Positions 12,309-13,642 of a stretch of 13,642 nucleotides of DNA are shown in pieces (position 1 is the stretch's first letter; the number at the start of each line of letters is the position of its first letter). Below the pieces are notes generated by a model. The model searched no databases. It was given only the letters and a program-made list of their open reading frames with translations, and was not told the origin of the DNA. Location: NCBI GenBank assembly GCA_046597185.1, contig JBKJLF010000192.1, positions 1 to 13,642 on the forward strand. The letters run 5' to 3'. A program made the position numbers and the translations under genes. Source of the DNA: CAMBDR01 sp046597185 (GTDB taxonomy: Bacteria > Pseudomonadota > Gammaproteobacteria > Burkholderiales > Burkholderiaceae_D).

Positions 12309-12794
12309 TTAATCACGGAAATTGTTAAATTCCAGCGGTAAATCAGCCACTTCCTTACGCAACAAGGCCATGGCTGCTTGCAAGTCATCGCGTTTGGCTC
12401 CGGTAATCCGGACCGCGTCGCCTTGTATGCTGGCTTGGACCTTCATTTTACTGTCTTTGATGATGCGCACAATCTTTTTTGCGGCTTCTGTTTCGATGCC
12501 GTTGCGAACTTTAATGACTTGCTTGACTTTATTACCACCAATCTTTTCAATTTTGCCATTATCCAAAAAACGCACATCCACATTTCGTTTCACCAGTTTA
12601 TTGGTTAATACGTCACGGACTTGACTTAATTGAAATTCTGAATCGGCAAACGCGGTAAGATCGTGCTCTTTTTGTTCAATGTGGGCATCGCTGCCTTTAA
12701 AATCGAAACGGGTGGTCATTTCTTTGTTGGCTTGGTCGCAAGCATTTTTGACTTCGACCATATTTGCTTCGGATACGGTGTCAAACGACGGCAT
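12309..12794 (-). CDS. yajQ: YajQ-family nucleotide-binding protein
   Basis: A 161-aa cytoplasmic protein closely matching YajQ in length (E. coli about 163 aa) and sequence. It starts MPSFDTVSEANMVEVKNACD, continues TTRFDFKGSDAHIE (27-40), and ends with IIKDSKMKVQASIQGDAVRITGAKRDDLQAAM (111-142) and LPLEFNNFRD. The family has two ferredoxin-like domains, binds nucleic acid/nucleotides, and members in Xanthomonas and Pseudomonas have been described as cyclic-di-GMP effectors; the role here is inferred. I choose the ATG at 12794 because every YajQ begins MPSFD and AAGGA lies five bases upstream; the frame extends to 12839 but adds nonhomologous residues. It is the first gene of the probable operon running to 11320 and is divergent from murB. 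A TACAAT -10-like box lies at 12857-12862 on the - strand, with no good -35. Confidence 0.96.
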   Translation of the reverse strand: MPSFDTVSEANMVEVKNACDQANKEMTTRFDFKGSDAHIEQKEHDLTAFADSEFQLSQVRDVLTNKLVKRNVDVRFLDNGKIEKIGGNKVKQVIKVRNGIETEAAKKIVRIIKDSKMKVQASIQGDAVRITGAKRDDLQAAMALLRKEVADLPLEFNNFRD

Positions 12795-12799
12795 AATTT

Positions 12800-12804
12800 T
12801 CCTT
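12800..12804 (-). promoter_or_regulatory. yajQ: Ribosome binding site of yajQ (decides the start)
   Basis: AAGGA on the - strand, five bases before the ATG at 12794. It supports the MPSFD start over the longer frame reaching 12839. Confidence 0.75.
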
Positions 12805-12944
12805 GTATAGAACAGATTGGATGGTGCATTGCGCCTCAAACTTTTCCATGGGCAACATTGTAACGGATCAGTTTGAAAAAAGCTAGCCCAATTTTCGAAT
12901 ATTTTAAGGGAAATTGAATCAGAATTGAGAGATAATAGCGTCCC

Positions 12945-13642
12945 ATGACGATACTACTCCCACTGCTTACCCCATTTCCATTAACCACGCTCAATACCCT
13001 TGGCTTGACAGCTCAGGCACGCGCGGGTTATCAAGTGCAAAGTTTAACCGATTTGCAACAGTTATGCACTGATCCTGAACTAAAAAATTGGCCGCGTTTG
13101 GTTTTGGGTGGGGGCAGCAATCTGGTGTTGACCCAGGATTTCCCCGGTTTGGTTCTACAGATGTGTTCCCGTGGGATTGCGCTGGAAGGTAAGCTGGAAG
13201 GTGCGCATGAGGGTGTGAATGCGGGTGCGAATGCGGGTGCGATTGCGGGTGTGAATGCGGGTGGGTCAGTACTGGTGCGCGCCAGTGCGGGCGAGAGTTG
13301 GCACGGTTTGGTGGAATGGAGTTTGGCGCAAGGCTTGGGTGGGCTGGAAAACCTGTCTTTAATCCCCGGCACGGTCGGTGCGGCACCGATTCAAAATATT
13401 GGTGCATATGGGGTGGAATTGCAACAGGTATTGCATAGCGTCACTTATTTTGATTGGTGGACGCAAGAGGCGGTGACACTATCAAATAGAGAATGTTGCT
13501 TTTCATATCGTGATAGCATCTTTAAACACGCTTTAAAAGATCGGGCGGTGATACTGGAAGTGGTGCTGGCTTTGCCGCAAATTTGGCGGCCAAATTTACA
13601 ATATGCCGAGTTGGCGCAAGCGCTGTCGCACCTGACCGATCC
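12945..13642 (+). CDS. murB: UDP-N-acetylenolpyruvoylglucosamine reductase (MurB), 3' end outside window
   Basis: The first 232 codons of MurB, the flavoenzyme that reduces UDP-GlcNAc-enolpyruvate to UDP-MurNAc with NADPH in cytoplasmic peptidoglycan precursor synthesis. FAD-binding elements are visible: VLGGGSNLVL (53-62), ASAGESWHGLVEWSL (113-127) and GLENLSLIPGTVGAAPIQNI (133-152). SYRDS (187-191) contains the substrate-binding Arg189. The later catalytic Ser and Glu fall outside the window. The ATG at 12945 is the first possible start, because TAG at 12936-12938 closes the frame upstream; no strong Shine-Dalgarno is visible. Residues about 80-107, between two strands of the FAD domain, are a seven-unit tetrapeptide array absent from the E. 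coli protein as I remember it. The frame is intact across it. Divergent from yajQ. Confidence 0.95.
   Translation, partial: MTILLPLLTPFPLTTLNTLGLTAQARAGYQVQSLTDLQQLCTDPELKNWPRLVLGGGSNLVLTQDFPGLVLQMCSRGIALEGKLEGAHEGVNAGANAGAIAGVNAGGSVLVRASAGESWHGLVEWSLAQGLGGLENLSLIPGTVGAAPIQNIGAYGVELQQVLHSVTYFDWWTQEAVTLSNRECCFSYRDSIFKHALKDRAVILEVVLALPQIWRPNLQYAELAQALSHLTD
13182..13265. repeat. Seven 12-bp tandem repeats inside murB
   Basis: Seven consecutive in-phase 12-bp units from 13182 to 13265. The first two share CTGGAAGGT; the later ones follow AATGCGGGTGCG, with units four and five identical. All keep GGT at the same place, giving tetrapeptides of form [LHNI]-[EA]-G-x at residues 80-107. The gradual change from the Leu-Glu-Gly form to the Asn-Ala-Gly form suggests stepwise duplication and drift. 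Confidence 0.85.

Noticed and set aside
12991..13407. Antisense open frame rich in His/Pro/Ser repeats (metal-binding look)
   Set aside because: It is the opposite strand of the murB tandem array; murB has clear homology, while the His-Pro pattern is simply the 12-bp unit read backwards.
1..13642. Search for tRNA/rRNA genes, transposases, integrases, toxin-antitoxin pairs and defence genes
   Set aside because: No sequence or product pattern of these classes was found; all convincing frames are metabolic, transport, envelope or signalling genes.

Overview
The window reads as chromosomal DNA of a Gram-negative bacterium, most likely a betaproteobacterium. Exported proteins carry Sec- or Tat-type signal peptides without lipobox cysteines. 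A yajQ gene sits divergently beside murB, and between yajQ and a clan AA aspartyl protease lies a small conserved protein that I associate from memory with Burkholderiales-type genomes. The lineage is an inference; there is no rRNA or other taxonomic marker. Coding density is high and no gene-free stretch exceeds about 220 bases. I see no tRNA, rRNA, CRISPR array, transposase or integrase.

Layout. (1) 2-181, + strand: the C-terminal end of a sensor histidine kinase cut by the window edge. (2) 178-4892, - strand: a four-gene operon for a BMP-type (purine nucleoside-like) ABC importer, ordered periplasmic binding protein, double-NBD ATPase, permease 1, permease 2. Junctions are tight (TAATG, ATGA, 7 nt) and a good sigma-70-like promoter lies at 4993-5021. 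(3) 5059-5592, - strand: an exported thioredoxin-fold protein with a CxxC motif. (4) 5769-7631, + strand: a CHASE2-sensor adenylate/guanylate cyclase, convergent with (5) 7659-9692, - strand: an exported S9 prolyl-oligopeptidase-type peptidase. (6) 9774-11102, - strand: an FMN-dependent oxidoreductase of the nitronate monooxygenase family with a cysteine-rich C-terminal part, followed by a clear intrinsic terminator. (7) 11320-12794, - strand: a probable operon yajQ - 96-aa conserved protein - retropepsin-like aspartyl protease. (8) 12945-end, + strand: the first 232 codons of murB, divergent from yajQ.

How the genes relate. Apart from the importer operon and the yajQ cluster these are unrelated housekeeping and accessory functions: nucleoside uptake, envelope redox and proteolysis, cyclic-nucleotide signalling and cell-wall synthesis. 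I found no defence or mobile system and no convincing new multi-gene system.

The most unusual signal is a recurring one. Short tandem duplications, usually in frame (12 or 15 nt), have expanded inside several unrelated genes: a seven-unit tetrapeptide array inside MurB, PLSA repeats at the end of the flavin oxidoreductase, a pentapeptide-built signal sequence in the binding protein, and a KP-rich linker in the S9 peptidase. There is also a 13-nt triplicate between two convergent stop codons. A second unexplained element is a perfect 10-bp inverted repeat with a 17-nt spacer upstream of the flavin oxidoreductase.
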